Counted from the stretch's first letter, positions 1 through 10,316 are shown. The stretch is 64,000 bases of DNA from Thermomicrobiales bacterium (GCA_019637585.1 JAHBVL010000002.1:372001-436000), one strand, 5' to 3'. Made by a program: numbers and translations. The notes: generated from the letters alone by a model not told the origin.

Positions 1-2
1 CG

Positions 3-779
3 ACCTACCGGACCAACATCAGGTCGAACCTGGCGCATGTCACCGACCAGCCAGCCGAATCGCATCTGGTTTCGGATCTGGTCATGTCTGCGTTCAAGAC
101 CAATGCGCTGAACGTCGCCGACCTGCTGGAAATCCCTCACCTCGATCTGGCCGATTTCGAGAAGCGCATCAATATCATCGAAGGCGGTTTTCGGCCGCTC
201 GATGGCGCCCTGGCTGCGGGCAAGGGCGCCATTATCGTCACTGCGCACCTTGGGCCATTCGATTTCGTCGCCAGCTATCTGCGCGTCAGGGGCTACCCGC
301 TGTCAGCGTTGACGGCCCGCACCACGGGTCGATTCGCCTTTCACTTCGTCACCTTTCTACGCAGTTCGCAGAATATGGGTGTCATCGAAACGTCATCAGC
401 GGGTCTCCGCCAGGCGCTTCGACTGTTGCAGCGAGGTGAAATGCTGATCCTGCTCTCTGACCGCGACTTCTTCCTCAGCGGCCGGGAGACCGATTTCTTT
501 GGCGAGAGGACATCGCTGCCGATCGGCGCCGTCCGCCTGGCGCGCGACACCGGCGTTCCGATCATCCCCTTCTTCGCCTACCGGGAAAAGAAACACTACG
601 GTCTCGCGCTCGGCGACGCCATCTCGATTCCTCATACCGACGATCGTGACGCGGACCTCGATGCGGGAGTGAAGCTGGTGGCTCGCGAACTGGAGAGGGC
701 CATCGGTCGTGCACCGGGGCAGTGGGTGCTCTTCCAGCAAGTCTGGCCAGACGACCCATCCGTGTCAGAGAAGGTGTAG
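3..779 (+). CDS. LpxL/HtrB-type (PIM-like) lysophospholipid acyltransferase, 5' end missing
   Basis: The reading frame is open to the first base of the window, so the N-terminus lies outside it. The visible part has the acyltransferase HX4D motif (AHLGPFD, about residue 83 of the visible frame), and the family-typical LLSDRDF and GAVRLARDTGVPIIPFF segments. Enzymes of this family acylate lipid A precursors or, in Gram-positive-like bacteria, phosphatidylinositol mannosides at the inner face of the membrane. A Chloroflexota host is not expected to make lipid A, so a glycolipid substrate is my inference. The gene is convergent with rimO, 19 bases apart. Confidence 0.8.
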   Translation, partial: TYRTNIRSNLAHVTDQPAESHLVSDLVMSAFKTNALNVADLLEIPHLDLADFEKRINIIEGGFRPLDGALAAGKGAIIVTAHLGPFDFVASYLRVRGYPLSALTARTTGRFAFHFVTFLRSSQNMGVIETSSAGLRQALRLLQRGEMLILLSDRDFFLSGRETDFFGERTSLPIGAVRLARDTGVPIIPFFAYREKKHYGLALGDAISIPHTDDRDADLDAGVKLVARELERAIGRAPGQWVLFQQVWPDDPSVSEKV

Positions 780-798
780 CCGCTTCGGCGAAGCGGAG

Positions 799-2181
799 CT
801 ATTCCGCGACGACCGGTTCCGCCCAGAGATCGTATTCGGACGCATCGACGATCGTCGCGTCGACCATGGCGCCGATTGGCAGCTCCCCGGGCAGGAAAAC
901 CAGTCCGTCGACTTCTGGCGCGTTCTGCCAGGTTCTTCCGACCGATACAGGCTCGATGTTGCCCTCGACATCTTCGGACTCGCCAACGGCTTCGATGAGC
1001 ACCGTCATCGTCCGGCCGATCCGATCCTGGTTCTTGCGATAGCTGATCGCCTGCTGCGCTTCCATGATCATGCCGCGGCGTTCCTCGGCCAGTTCGGCCG
1101 GAACCGGATCACCAAGCCCAAACGCCACCGTGCCAGGCTCCGGCGAATAGGTGAAAACACCGACGTGGTCGAATTCCTCGGTTTCGATGAATCGGAGCAG
1201 CTCGCCGAACTCCTCGTCCGTTTCACCCGGAAACCCGGTGATGAGGGTGGTGCGCAGCACGCAATCGTCGAGCGTTTTGCGGGCATGATCGAGCAGCCGT
1301 GCAGTCAATTTGCGGTCGCTTGGACGCAGCATCCGGCGCAACACGCTGGGCGCCGCATGCTGGAGCGGCATGTCGATGTAGTTGAGGAGCGTGTCATGCT
1401 CCGCCATGGCATCGATCATCTTCAGCACATTGGGATTCGGGTAGATGTAGAGAACCCGCAACCAGGGCAGATTTGGCACCTGGGTGGCCACACTGGTCAT
1501 CAATTCCGGCAGTCCGTTCTTCACCCCGAGATCGGAGCCATACCGGATCGTGTCCTGCGAGACGAAAACGATCTCCTTGGTGCCTCGCGCCACCAGGTCG
1601 ATCGTTTCCTGCAGGATGTGCAGCGGTCGCTTGCTGGTCTGGCCGCCCTTGATCGTCGGGATGGTGCAAAACGCGCAGGCGTGGTCGCAGCCGTCGGCGA
1701 TCTTCACATACGCGGAAGGTCCGGCATGGGTGTGTGTGAAGGTCGTCGTCAGACCATCGCATCCGGCGCTTTCCGGCAGAACAGGCTCACCGAACAGCGA
1801 TCCGACCGTTTCACCGATCTTGAACCACTCCCGCGTGGTGAGGATGCTGTCGATGCCCGCCGGCAGGTCGTTGCGATAGTCGCCAAGCGCTGGCATACAG
1901 CCGGCGGCAATGACAAACTGCCCCGGTTTCTTGATATCGACGAACTCCTGCACCACGCCGACAGACTCATCGCGAGCGGCGCCCAGGAATCCACAGGTGT
2001 TGACGATCACGACATCGGCTGCGGCTGGATCGGTGCATTCCGACATGCCCCGCTGCTCGAGCAACGACTGCATGCCCTCGGAATCGGACCGGTTTTTCGC
2101 GCATCCAAGGGTGACGATGGAAAATGACCGGCCCGCAGAGGCGCCCGGCCGGCGGAGTTGGGTTTCAGGGAGCGCAAACAC
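799..2181 (-). CDS. rimO: ribosomal protein uS12 methylthiotransferase RimO
   Basis: A radical-SAM enzyme of about 460 aa that adds a methylthio group to a conserved aspartate of ribosomal protein S12. The MTTase N-terminal domain starts at about residue 20 (FSIVTLGCAKNRSDSEGM). The radical-SAM CxxxCxxC cluster is seen in GCDHACAFCTIP near residue 165, and the C-terminal region has TRAM-domain character. The start is a GTG at 2181, two bases after the yajQ stop, without an obvious Shine-Dalgarno; no other start keeps the full N-terminal domain. It is the last gene of a glgX-yajQ-rimO run on this strand. Confidence 0.93.
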   Translation of the reverse strand: MFALPETQLRRPGASAGRSFSIVTLGCAKNRSDSEGMQSLLEQRGMSECTDPAAADVVIVNTCGFLGAARDESVGVVQEFVDIKKPGQFVIAAGCMPALGDYRNDLPAGIDSILTTREWFKIGETVGSLFGEPVLPESAGCDGLTTTFTHTHAGPSAYVKIADGCDHACAFCTIPTIKGGQTSKRPLHILQETIDLVARGTKEIVFVSQDTIRYGSDLGVKNGLPELMTSVATQVPNLPWLRVLYIYPNPNVLKMIDAMAEHDTLLNYIDMPLQHAAPSVLRRMLRPSDRKLTARLLDHARKTLDDCVLRTTLITGFPGETDEEFGELLRFIETEEFDHVGVFTYSPEPGTVAFGLGDPVPAELAEERRGMIMEAQQAISYRKNQDRIGRTMTVLIEAVGESEDVEGNIEPVSVGRTWQNAPEVDGLVFLPGELPIGAMVDATIVDASEYDLWAEPVVAE

Positions 2182-2183
2182 AG

Positions 2184-2675
2184 CTAGCGGTAGTTCACGA
2201 ACTGAAGGGCCACGGGATAGTCGACTTCCTTGAGCGCCGCAATCACTCCCTGCAGGTCATCCTTGCTCTTGGCCTGCACGCGAACCGCATCGCCCTGAAT
2301 CTGCGCGTTCACCTTCTTGTGCTCGTCTCGCAGCCTCTTGGAGATCTGCTTGGCCAGATCCTCCGGAATCCCTTCCTTCAGCGTGACCACCTGGCGAATC
2401 CGGCCACCACTGACTTCCTGCGGTTCACCATAATCGAGGATTTTCAGCGACAGATTGCGTCGCAGAATCTTCGATTCCAGCATATCCACGATGGCTTGCA
2501 GCGATGTTTCGGAAGCCGTAGTAATCGTCAGGGTTTTCGCGTCTTCATCGATCGTCGATTTCGTGTCCTTCAGATCGTAGCGCTGCTGCATCTCCCGACG
2601 GGTTTGATCGACAGCGTTCTTCAGCTCCTGCCGGTCGAATGATGAAACGATGTCAAACGAATAGTTCGATGCCAT
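2184..2675 (-). CDS. yajQ: YajQ family (UPF0234) nucleotide-binding protein
   Basis: A 163-residue protein of the usual family length. It opens with the diagnostic MASNYSFDIVSSFDRQEL and has the family segments QQRYDLKDTKSTI and ISKRLRDEHKKVNAQIQGDAVRV, giving two ferredoxin-like repeats. Some homologues bind cyclic di-GMP; binding here is inference, although a diguanylate cyclase lies 13 kb away. The gene sits 46 bases after glgX and only two bases before rimO, so co-transcription is likely. Confidence 0.92.
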   Translation of the reverse strand: MASNYSFDIVSSFDRQELKNAVDQTRREMQQRYDLKDTKSTIDEDAKTLTITTASETSLQAIVDMLESKILRRNLSLKILDYGEPQEVSGGRIRQVVTLKEGIPEDLAKQISKRLRDEHKKVNAQIQGDAVRVQAKSKDDLQGVIAALKEVDYPVALQFVNYR

Positions 2676-2721
2676 GTCCTGGTCCTCTCACGTTGTCAGC
2701 CGGACATGGTACCCCACCCTG

Positions 2722-4842
2722 TCAAGAGGGGAACACCTGCCGATCGGCCAGGAGCATCAGCGATTCGCCATCGATGGTCACCGAATCCGGCATCGCGTCG
2801 GGCGGCGCAGGTTGCCCGTTCGGAGAGCTCGTCGTCAGAACGGGGCGCCAGCCTCCATCGCATGGTGGCAGTGAGAAGAGGACCGGGTCTTCGCCGGCAT
2901 TGAACAGGAGAAGGACGTCGCCGGCTCCGCTGCCGTTGCCCGACAGGCGAAGCTGCAGGGCTCGCGGCGCCTGCCGCCCCCAGTCCTGAAGGGCGACGTC
3001 CGCGCCATCCGGCTCATGCCAGGCCGGCGGGTCGTCATCATGTCCGACCGGTTGCTCTCCCATGCGAAACGTGGCCCGCCGAAGCTGGGGAAGCGCCGCT
3101 CGGCAACGGATTGCGTGGGCGACGAACGCCTCGAACTCCCTGTTCTGGCCGGTGGCGGTCCAATCGAACCAGGTGGTTTGGTTGTCCTGCGGATAGGCGT
3201 TGTTGTTGCCCAGCTGGGTCCTGGAGAGTTCGTCTCCCCCCAGGATCATCGGTACCCCATGGGCGAAAAGGGTGCACGCCAGCAGATTGCGCCGGGCTCT
3301 GGTTCGCCGCTCTCCGATCGCCTGGTCGTCGGTTGGCCCCTCGATCCCGAAATTGCGCGAAAGGTTGTGATTGTGACCGTCGTTGTTGCCTTCGTTGTTC
3401 GCCTCGTTGTGCTTCTCGTCGTAGGAAACGAGATCGGCGAGTGCGAAACCGTCGTGACAGGTCACGTAGTTGATGCTGGCCAGCGGTCCGCGGTTTCGGT
3501 CGGCGTACAGATCGGCTGAACCGGTCATCCTGAGTGCGAACTCCCCCAACGCTACCGGGTGACCCAGCCAGAACGACCGCATCGCATCCCGGAAGCGATC
3601 GTTCCATTCCGACCATCCCACGGGAAAGTGTCCGACCTGATACCCGTCGGGGCCGATATCCCATGGTTCGGCAATCATCTTCTTGCTGGCGAGTACTGGG
3701 TCCTGAAAGACCGCCTTGAAGAATGCCGAGTTGGCCGAAAAGCCCCGGTCGTCTCTCCCCAGAGCGGGCGCCAGATCGAACCGGAACCCATCGACGTGAT
3801 ACTCCGTCACCCACATGCGCAACGAATCCATCACCATCCGCAGGACAGCCGGGTGCTCGATGTTGATCGTGTTGCCCGTCCCCGAGAAGTTGATATTCTC
3901 GACCGGGTTTGCCCGATCCAGCCGGTAATAGGTGCGATTGTCGATCCCCCGGAAACTCAGGGTCGGGCCCAACCGCCCACCTTCGGCCGTGTGGTTATAG
4001 ACGGCGTCCAGAATCACCTCGAAACCGTGCCGGTGCAGCTCCCTGATCGTCGATTTGAGCTCGGAGACCTGGTCGTTGCCTCGCTCGGCCCGCGCATAGC
4101 GTGGTTCCGGTGCGAAGAACCCGATGGTGTTGTAGCCCCAGTAGTTGGCCAGTCCCACCGGACCGAGAAACTCCTCATCGACAAATGCCTGCACGGGCAG
4201 GAGCTCGATCGACGTCACACCCAGTTGCCGGAAGTGATCGATCATCACCGGATGGGCAAACCCGGCGTAGGTGCCACGAGCATCCTCTGGCAGATCGGGA
4301 TGGAGCCGCGTTGTTCCCTTGACGTGGGTTTCGTAGATGACCGTATCAGCGAGCGGTATACGCGGTGGCCGGTCGCCTTGCCAGTCGAATGCCTGGTCCA
4401 CCACCACCGACCAGGGCACATCGCCTGCGCTGTCCTCGATGCTCATGACCGACGGATCGGGGTGCTCGTCCCGCCGGTAGCCGAACACGGGCGATTTCCA
4501 CGTGACCCGCCCTTCGATAGCCGCAGCGTAGGGATCGATCAGGAGTTTGGCCGGGTTAAACAGATGCCCTTCAGCCGGATTCCACGGTCCGTCGATCCGG
4601 TACCCATACCGCTGTCCCGCCTCGATGCCCTCGACGAAACCATGCCAGACATTGCCGGTCCGGGCCGTGAGCCGGAACTCTCGCCCCGAAGACCGGCCAG
4701 AACCATCGGCAAGGCAGAGCGTCACTGACGTGGCGTGCTCGGAGTAGATGGCGAAATTGACGCCATTGCCTGTCAGGGTGGCGCCGAGCGGATACGGACT
4801 TCCCGGGTTGGCCGCTCCTTCTCGTCGACTCGAATCCATCAT
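2722..4842 (-). CDS. glgX: glycogen debranching enzyme GlgX (GH13_11)
   Basis: Cytoplasmic isoamylase-type enzyme that removes alpha-1,6 branches from glycogen. After a CBM48-like N-terminal domain (SPYPLGATLTGNGVNFAIYS) the GH13 barrel carries VDGFRFDLAPAL (nucleophile Asp), KMIAEPWDIGPDGYQVG (acid/base Glu) and TCHDGFALADLVSYDEKHN. The frame stays open to 4983, but that start would run into the divergent glgE. The ATG pair at 4842/4839 begins just before the conserved domain and is preferred, giving about 706 aa. It heads a run with yajQ and rimO and belongs functionally to the adjacent glucan locus. Confidence 0.93.
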   Translation of the reverse strand: MMDSSRREGAANPGSPYPLGATLTGNGVNFAIYSEHATSVTLCLADGSGRSSGREFRLTARTGNVWHGFVEGIEAGQRYGYRIDGPWNPAEGHLFNPAKLLIDPYAAAIEGRVTWKSPVFGYRRDEHPDPSVMSIEDSAGDVPWSVVVDQAFDWQGDRPPRIPLADTVIYETHVKGTTRLHPDLPEDARGTYAGFAHPVMIDHFRQLGVTSIELLPVQAFVDEEFLGPVGLANYWGYNTIGFFAPEPRYARAERGNDQVSELKSTIRELHRHGFEVILDAVYNHTAEGGRLGPTLSFRGIDNRTYYRLDRANPVENINFSGTGNTINIEHPAVLRMVMDSLRMWVTEYHVDGFRFDLAPALGRDDRGFSANSAFFKAVFQDPVLASKKMIAEPWDIGPDGYQVGHFPVGWSEWNDRFRDAMRSFWLGHPVALGEFALRMTGSADLYADRNRGPLASINYVTCHDGFALADLVSYDEKHNEANNEGNNDGHNHNLSRNFGIEGPTDDQAIGERRTRARRNLLACTLFAHGVPMILGGDELSRTQLGNNNAYPQDNQTTWFDWTATGQNREFEAFVAHAIRCRAALPQLRRATFRMGEQPVGHDDDPPAWHEPDGADVALQDWGRQAPRALQLRLSGNGSGAGDVLLLFNAGEDPVLFSLPPCDGGWRPVLTTSSPNGQPAPPDAMPDSVTIDGESLMLLADRQVFPS

Positions 4843-5006
4843 GATGACGCAGCCTGCCCCGTTCCGCCGCCGGATTACACTTTTTCCGCCGTCGCCGGAA
4901 AGCGAAGGCTCATCGAACCGGTGGGACATTGTGCGACATTCCGCGCCGCTGTTCGACTCTCTTCTGGCGAAACGATCGCTCAACCGATCAGGAGCTGGTC
5001 AAACTC

Positions 5007-6977
5007 ATGCCGTCGACGCCCCTTCCGGTCAACCAATTCACACCCGATCGAGCCTCGCATCCGATTCAGATTCAGGACGTTCGCCCGTCGATCGATAGCG
5101 GCCGCTATCCGGTCAAGCGGGAAGTCGGGGATGAGCTCGTCATCTCGGCCGATGTTTTCCGGGAGGGACACGACCAGATTCGCGTCGCCGTTCAGTATCG
5201 CCCCTGGTACGCGACGCATTGGCGGGAATCACCGATGCACCACCAGGGGAACGACCTCTGGACTGGCTCCTTCATCGTCACGGAAAACGCTCGCCACGAC
5301 TACCGGATCGTCGCGTGGCCCGACCGGTTCGGGACCTGGCGGGATGAAGTGCGGAAAAAAGCGGATGCCGGACTCGATCTCTCCAGCGAGCTCCTGGAGG
5401 GGGCGGCGCTGCTCGAATCGATTGCCCAACGTGACGCCAGCGGAACGATCGGCGATGCCCTGCGAAGGGCCGCCTCGCTCGACCAATACGGGCGTGTCGA
5501 GCTTCTGCTCGACGAGTCACTGGCCGGCGTCGTCGAAGCGGCCCTCGACCGGCAGGCTATTCAGGTGTCGTCGCCGGCCTTCGAGGTGATCGTCGATCGC
5601 GTCAAAGCCCGGTACGCGGCCTGGTATGAGATCTTCCCTCGCTCCGCCGGCTCGACCGAGGGCCAGACCGGCACCTTCGACGACGTGATCGACCGGCTGG
5701 AAATGATCGCCGGGATGGGATTCGACGTTCTCTACTTCCCGCCCATCCACCCCATCGGCGAGATCAACCGCAAGGGTCCCAACAACGCCGTCATCTCCCA
5801 ACCAGGCGATCCTGGCAGTCCCTATGCCATTGGAGCGGCATCAGGGGGTCACGACGCCATCGAGCCATCACTCGGCACCCTGGAGGACTTCCACCGGCTT
5901 GTCGAAGCCGCCGGAGAGCATGGACTGGAAATCGCGCTTGACTTCGCCATTCAGGCCGCGCCCGATCACCCCTGGGCTGCGGACAATCCGTCCTGGTTCC
6001 ATGTCCGGCCGGACGGCACCATCAAGTACGCGGAGAATCCTCCGAAGAAGTACGAGGACATCTACCCGATCAACTTCGGCGGCAACGACTGGAGCGGTCT
6101 CTGGCAGGAGCTGCGCCGGGTTTTCCTCTTCTGGATCGATCAGGGTGTGTCGATCTTCCGGGTCGACAACCCGCACACCAAACCATTCGGGTTCTGGGAA
6201 TGGGTGATCCGGGAAATCCAGGAACTCCACCCGCAGGTGATCTTCCTCTCGGAGGCGTTCACCCGTCCCAAAATCATGTCCACGCTGGCCAAAGCGGGCT
6301 TCACGCAGTCCTACAGCTACTTCACCTGGAGAAATGACAAACAGGGGTTGACCGACTACTTCCAGGAGCTGACCAGCCCGCCAGTCAGCGAATACATGCG
6401 AACCAACCTCTTTCCGACCACGCCCGACATCCTGCCCGTCTATCTGCAGCAGGGCGGCGCGGCCGCGTTCAAGATCAGGTTGACCCTGGCCGCCACACTC
6501 TCCAGCGTCTACGGCATGTACAGCGGCTACGAGCTGTGCGAAGGCGCTGGCATCCCCGGCAAGGAAGAGTTCATCAACTCAGAGAAGTACGAGCTGAAAG
6601 TCTGGGACTGGGAGCGTCCGGGCAACATCCGTCCCTTCGTCACGACCCTGAATGTGATCAGGCAAGCGCATCCGGCGTTGCACGAGTACGACAATCTGCG
6701 ATTCCACTGGAGCGGCAGCGACCAGATCCTCGTCTACTCCAAAGCCGATGCCGCGAGTGGGGATGCCGTTCTTGTCGTGGTCAATCTCGATCCATTCCGG
6801 ACGATGGACGCGATGATCTACGTGCCGCCCGACGATCTTCTGGTCGACGGTAACCGGCCGTTCACCGCCCACGATCTCCTCTCGGGCGAACGGTACGACT
6901 GGCACGGCGGCGATCATTATGTCCGTCTGGACCCCGCGATTCAGCCGGTTCACGTGCTGGTTTTCGAGCAGGAGTAG
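5007..6977 (+). CDS. glgE: alpha-1,4-glucan:maltose-1-phosphate maltosyltransferase GlgE
   Basis: About 656 aa. GlgE extends alpha-1,4-glucan chains using maltose 1-phosphate as donor. The N-terminal beta domain (YPVKREVGDELVISADVF) is followed by a helical insert and the GH13_3 barrel with FPPIHPIGEINRKGPNN, the nucleophile segment IFRVDNPHTKP and the acid/base segment IFLSEAFTRP. The ATG at 5007 is chosen because an AGGAGC Shine-Dalgarno lies 11 bases upstream; an upstream ATG at 4929 lacks one. The gene is divergent from glgX and followed by treS and the maltokinase, which supply its substrate. Confidence 0.95.
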   Translation: MPSTPLPVNQFTPDRASHPIQIQDVRPSIDSGRYPVKREVGDELVISADVFREGHDQIRVAVQYRPWYATHWRESPMHHQGNDLWTGSFIVTENARHDYRIVAWPDRFGTWRDEVRKKADAGLDLSSELLEGAALLESIAQRDASGTIGDALRRAASLDQYGRVELLLDESLAGVVEAALDRQAIQVSSPAFEVIVDRVKARYAAWYEIFPRSAGSTEGQTGTFDDVIDRLEMIAGMGFDVLYFPPIHPIGEINRKGPNNAVISQPGDPGSPYAIGAASGGHDAIEPSLGTLEDFHRLVEAAGEHGLEIALDFAIQAAPDHPWAADNPSWFHVRPDGTIKYAENPPKKYEDIYPINFGGNDWSGLWQELRRVFLFWIDQGVSIFRVDNPHTKPFGFWEWVIREIQELHPQVIFLSEAFTRPKIMSTLAKAGFTQSYSYFTWRNDKQGLTDYFQELTSPPVSEYMRTNLFPTTPDILPVYLQQGGAAAFKIRLTLAATLSSVYGMYSGYELCEGAGIPGKEEFINSEKYELKVWDWERPGNIRPFVTTLNVIRQAHPALHEYDNLRFHWSGSDQILVYSKADAASGDAVLVVVNLDPFRTMDAMIYVPPDDLLVDGNRPFTAHDLLSGERYDWHGGDHYVRLDPAIQPVHVLVFEQE

Positions 6978-7083
6978 ATGCGCGCGGCCGGCCCATTGAC
7001 GCCGTCCGCGCGTTGACCATACTTCCCCCACACAGCACTGCTGTTTGCCCGATTGTCGCTGCCCGAGGGGAGATAGGGTCCTG

Positions 7084-8718
7084 ATGCTCGCGAACGATCC
7101 GTTCTGGTTCAAGGATGCGGTTTTCTACGAGGTTCCGGTCCGGTCCTTTTTCGATTCGAACGGCGACGGTTACGGCGATTTTCGCGGTCTGACGCAAAAA
7201 CTCGACTACATCCGGGATCTGGGCGTCGACTGCATCTGGGTCCAGCCGATGTACCCCTCGCCGCTCCTCGACGACGGCTACGACATCGCCGGGTTCACGG
7301 AGATCCACCCCGACCTGGGGACGGTCAACGACTTCCGCCTCTTCATGGACGCCGCCCACGCTCGGGGATTGAAGGTCATCGCCGATCTGGTGATGAACCA
7401 CACCTCCGACCAGCATCCCTGGTTCCAGGAAGCGCGGCGCAACCCGAACTCACCGAAGCGGGACTACTACGTCTGGTCGGACGACCCGGCCAAATACAGC
7501 GGCACGCGCATCATCTTTCTGGATACCGAACCCTCCAACTGGACCTTCGACCCGGTGGCCGGTCAATACTTCTGGCATCGCTTCTTCTATCACCAGCCCG
7601 ACCTCAACTTCGACAATCCCGAGGTCTGGAGGGAGATGTTTGACATCGCCCGCTTCTGGCTCAATCTGGGGCTGGACGGTTTCCGGTGTGACGCGGTGCC
7701 CTATCTCTACGAACGGGAAGGAACAAATTGCGAGAACCTGCCCGAAACGCATGGCTTCCTGCGAGCGCTGCGCAAGATGGTCGACAGCGAATATCCCGGC
7801 AAGATCATGCTGGCGGAGGCCAATCAGTGGCCCGAGGAAGTGATCGAATACTTCGGCACCGTCGAGCAACCCGAGTTTCACATGGGATTTCACTTCCCCG
7901 TGATGCCCCGTCTCTATATGGGTCTGCGGCGAGAGGATCGGTCGTCGATTGTCGATATCCTGCGTCGCACCCCCGACATCCACGAATCGACCCAATGGGC
8001 GACATTTCTCCGCAACCATGATGAGCTCACGCTGGAGATGGTCACCCTCGAAGAGCGGCACTACATGTGGGATGAGTACGCGCCAAATCCCCGCATGCGG
8101 AGCAACCTGGGAATCCGGCGCCGGCTCGCTCCACTGCTGGACAACGATCGCGGCCGGATCGAGCTCCTCAACGCGTTGATGCTCTCCCTGCCCGGTTCCC
8201 CCTGCATCTACTATGGCGACGAAATCGGCATGGGGGACAACATCTGGCTGCGCGACCGCAATGGCGTCCGCACCCCCATGCAGTGGACATCGGACCGGAA
8301 TGCCGGCTTCTCCACCGCCGGTCAGCTCTGGGCGCCGGTGATCAACGATCCGCACTTCGGTTTCTTCCACGTCAATGTCTACGACCAGCGGCGTCTGTCG
8401 GGCTCGCTGCTCAACTGGACGCGCCGCATTCTGGCGGTGCGAAAGGAGCACCCTGCTTTCGGCCGCGGATCGATGGAGTTCGTGCTGCCCGAGCAGAAAG
8501 AGGTGTTGGGATACATCCGCCGCTATCATGAGGATGTCGTCCTGGCCGTCGTCAATCTCTCACCACGGTTCCAGCAGGCGTCGCTCGATCTCTCTCCCTT
8601 CCTCGGCGCCACCGTCACCGATTTGTTCGACCGCTCTCCTTTCCCCGATGTGACTGAATCGGCGTACTCGTTGACTTTGCAGCCCCATGGCTACTACTGG
8701 CTTCAGTTGAGCATGTAA
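7084..8718 (+). CDS. treS: trehalose synthase / maltose alpha-D-glucosyltransferase TreS
   Basis: About 544 aa. TreS interconverts maltose and trehalose. The GH13_16 barrel shows [19 protein letters not shown] at the start, [13 protein letters not shown] (nucleophile), [13 protein letters not shown] (acid/base) and [12 protein letters not shown]. The ATG at 7084 is preferred because a GAGGGGAG Shine-Dalgarno lies about 12 bases upstream, and the protein then begins at the family start. The maltokinase is a separate gene 3 bases downstream rather than a fused domain, although TreS-Mak fusions are common. Confidence 0.95.
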   Translation: MLANDPFWFKDAVFYEVPVRSFFDSNGDGYGDFRGLTQKLDYIRDLGVDCIWVQPMYPSPLLDDGYDIAGFTEIHPDLGTVNDFRLFMDAAHARGLKVIADLVMNHTSDQHPWFQEARRNPNSPKRDYYVWSDDPAKYSGTRIIFLDTEPSNWTFDPVAGQYFWHRFFYHQPDLNFDNPEVWREMFDIARFWLNLGLDGFRCDAVPYLYEREGTNCENLPETHGFLRALRKMVDSEYPGKIMLAEANQWPEEVIEYFGTVEQPEFHMGFHFPVMPRLYMGLRREDRSSIVDILRRTPDIHESTQWATFLRNHDELTLEMVTLEERHYMWDEYAPNPRMRSNLGIRRRLAPLLDNDRGRIELLNALMLSLPGSPCIYYGDEIGMGDNIWLRDRNGVRTPMQWTSDRNAGFSTAGQLWAPVINDPHFGFFHVNVYDQRRLSGSLLNWTRRILAVRKEHPAFGRGSMEFVLPEQKEVLGYIRRYHEDVVLAVVNLSPRFQQASLDLSPFLGATVTDLFDRSPFPDVTESAYSLTLQPHGYYWLQLSM

Positions 8719-8721
8719 TCG

Positions 8722-10179
8722 ATGCGGGACACCGATCTCCGGATTGAAGAGGCAAGCGCCGCGCTCATCGATCGTGTCCGCGTGGAACTGCCGGCAAAGC
8801 TCGGTCCGATGATCGAACTACGCCGCTGGTTCGCCGATAAGGATCGGGGTACTCCAACCTTCCGCGTGGCCGACATCGGAGCCGTATCGTTGCCCACCGG
8901 CACACTCCTGCCGGTGATCCTGGAGGCGATCTTCGCCACCGGCGAGCCATCCCGCTACTTTCTCCCCCTCCTGACCAGCAAAAAACGTCCCGACGGCGAT
9001 AGCGGGATAGCGCTTGGCGATGGCACCTGGCTTGGCGATCCAGTCGGGGAGACCCTCGGCGCCTGGCTCCTGGAGATGATCGCAACGTCGGGCGTCGTGA
9101 CCCTCGGCGCCGGATCGATCGCAGCTTCCTCCGCGGCGCAACTGTCGCTTTCGCAGATCAAAGAGCCTGGCAGGCCGGTGGCCGCCGAGCAGAGCAACTC
9201 CTCCATCCGCTTCGACTCGATGATTGCCAAGGTCTACCGGCGCCTCTCCCCTGGCGTCAATCCCGATGTGGAAGTCGGCGCCTTTTTCACACGCGAGTGT
9301 GATGCATCGCCCGTTCCGCGCTTCCTTGGGTCGCTCTCCTACCGCACTGACGACGCCGAGTACACCCTGGCCATGCTTCAGGAGAAGATCGACTCACCCG
9401 AAGACGGATGGTTTCTCCTCGTCGACGCCTTGCGGACAGGTGACGCCCTCACCGAATCGATCGGTCAAGAACTGGGCGCCCTGACCGCCAGCATGCATCT
9501 CGCTCTGAGCAACGAGACGACGACGCCCGAGTTCGCCGCAGAGCGAGCAACTCGGGATTCAGTCGAAATGTGGTGCGCCAGCACCACGAGCGCCGCAGAG
9601 ACGGTCATCGACGCCATCACGTCGCTTGGCGGCGCCGTCAATGCGTCCGCGGTCGATCTGGCGCGCCGCCTGATCGCCGGTCGGCAGTTTGTGATGGCTT
9701 CGATCGACGGCTACCGGATGCTGGAGGGAGAATCGCTGATTCGCGTCCACGGCGACTATCACCTGGGCCAGGTGTTGCGCGATGGCAATGGCGCCTGGTG
9801 GGCTGTCGATTTCGAAGGCGAACCACGCCGCCCCATCGCCGAACGGGCGCGCAAGTCATCTCCGCTGAAAGACGTCGCGGGGATGCTCCGCTCATTTTCC
9901 TACGCCAGAGCAACGGCTCTGGGCAATGGCTGGTCGAATCCAGACGCGCTGGCCGCATGGGAGACCCGCACGCGCCAATCGTTCATCGAGAGCTACGTCC
10001 GGGCAATCCGCGCGGAACGCCCGAGCCTTCTCCCCGCATCAGATGCCACGTTGACCGCGGCTCTCACCGCCTGGGAAGTGGATAAAGCCCTCTACGAAGT
10101 CCAATACGAACTCTCCAGCCGCCCCGAATGGTTGTGGGTGCCGTTGCAGTCTATTGTGGAGCGGGTGGAAGGGGGGTGA
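8722..10179 (+). CDS. mak: maltokinase (Mak/Pep2-like)
   Basis: 485 aa, phosphorylates maltose to maltose 1-phosphate, the GlgE donor. The kinase-like C-terminal lobe has the catalytic loop RVHGDYHLGQVL and the metal-binding segment AVDFEGEPRRP, followed by SPLKDVAGMLRSF. The N-terminal cap includes ELRRWFADKDRGTPTF. It starts 3 bases after the treS stop, so TreS and Mak are almost certainly co-translated in stoichiometric amounts. The stop codon is followed within two bases by a heptanucleotide repeat array. Confidence 0.92.
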   Translation: MRDTDLRIEEASAALIDRVRVELPAKLGPMIELRRWFADKDRGTPTFRVADIGAVSLPTGTLLPVILEAIFATGEPSRYFLPLLTSKKRPDGDSGIALGDGTWLGDPVGETLGAWLLEMIATSGVVTLGAGSIAASSAAQLSLSQIKEPGRPVAAEQSNSSIRFDSMIAKVYRRLSPGVNPDVEVGAFFTRECDASPVPRFLGSLSYRTDDAEYTLAMLQEKIDSPEDGWFLLVDALRTGDALTESIGQELGALTASMHLALSNETTTPEFAAERATRDSVEMWCASTTSAAETVIDAITSLGGAVNASAVDLARRLIAGRQFVMASIDGYRMLEGESLIRVHGDYHLGQVLRDGNGAWWAVDFEGEPRRPIAERARKSSPLKDVAGMLRSFSYARATALGNGWSNPDALAAWETRTRQSFIESYVRAIRAERPSLLPASDATLTAALTAWEVDKALYEVQYELSSRPEWLWVPLQSIVERVEGG

Positions 10180-10181
10180 AC

Positions 10182-10237
10182 GGTAACTGGTAACTGGTAA
10201 CTGGTAACTGGCAACTAGTTACTGGTGCATGGTGCAT
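10182..10237. repeat. heptanucleotide tandem array 1
   Basis: Directly after the maltokinase stop there are four perfect copies of GGTAACT (10182-10209), then GGCAACT, AGTTACT and two copies of GGTGCAT, all in the same 7-base register. The array lies between two convergent genes. It resembles the heptameric short tandem repeats (STRR) known from heterocystous cyanobacteria; the relation is inference. Confidence 0.85.
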
Positions 10238-10274
10238 AGAACGGTAACGCTCCGCAGGAAACCCCTTCCCCCAG

Positions 10275-10316
10275 TCGCCCTTTGCCTATCGCCCTTTGCC
10301 CTTTGCCTAACTCCCC
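10275..10316. repeat. heptanucleotide tandem array 2
   Basis: Six consecutive heptamers: TCGCCCT, TTGCCTA, TCGCCCT, TTGCCCT, TTGCCTA, ACTCCCC. The TAG stop of the GH57 gene (read on the minus strand at 10309-10307) lies inside the fifth heptamer, so the array abuts the 3' end of that gene. Together with array 1 it fills most of the 127-base convergent gap. Confidence 0.75.

Noticed and set aside
709-2127. Long open frame antisense to rimO
   Set aside because: High GC gives long open frames opposite real genes. The translation has no domain, and rimO on the other strand is fully convincing. The same holds for long antisense frames over glgX, the GH57 gene, malQ, the EF-G paralogue, the transketolase/dehydrogenase genes and ligD.
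4929-5006. Longer glgE starting at the ATG at 4929
   Set aside because: This would overlap the upstream region of the divergent glgX, adds a Cys/Arg-rich stretch foreign to GlgE, and lacks a Shine-Dalgarno, while the ATG at 5007 has one.
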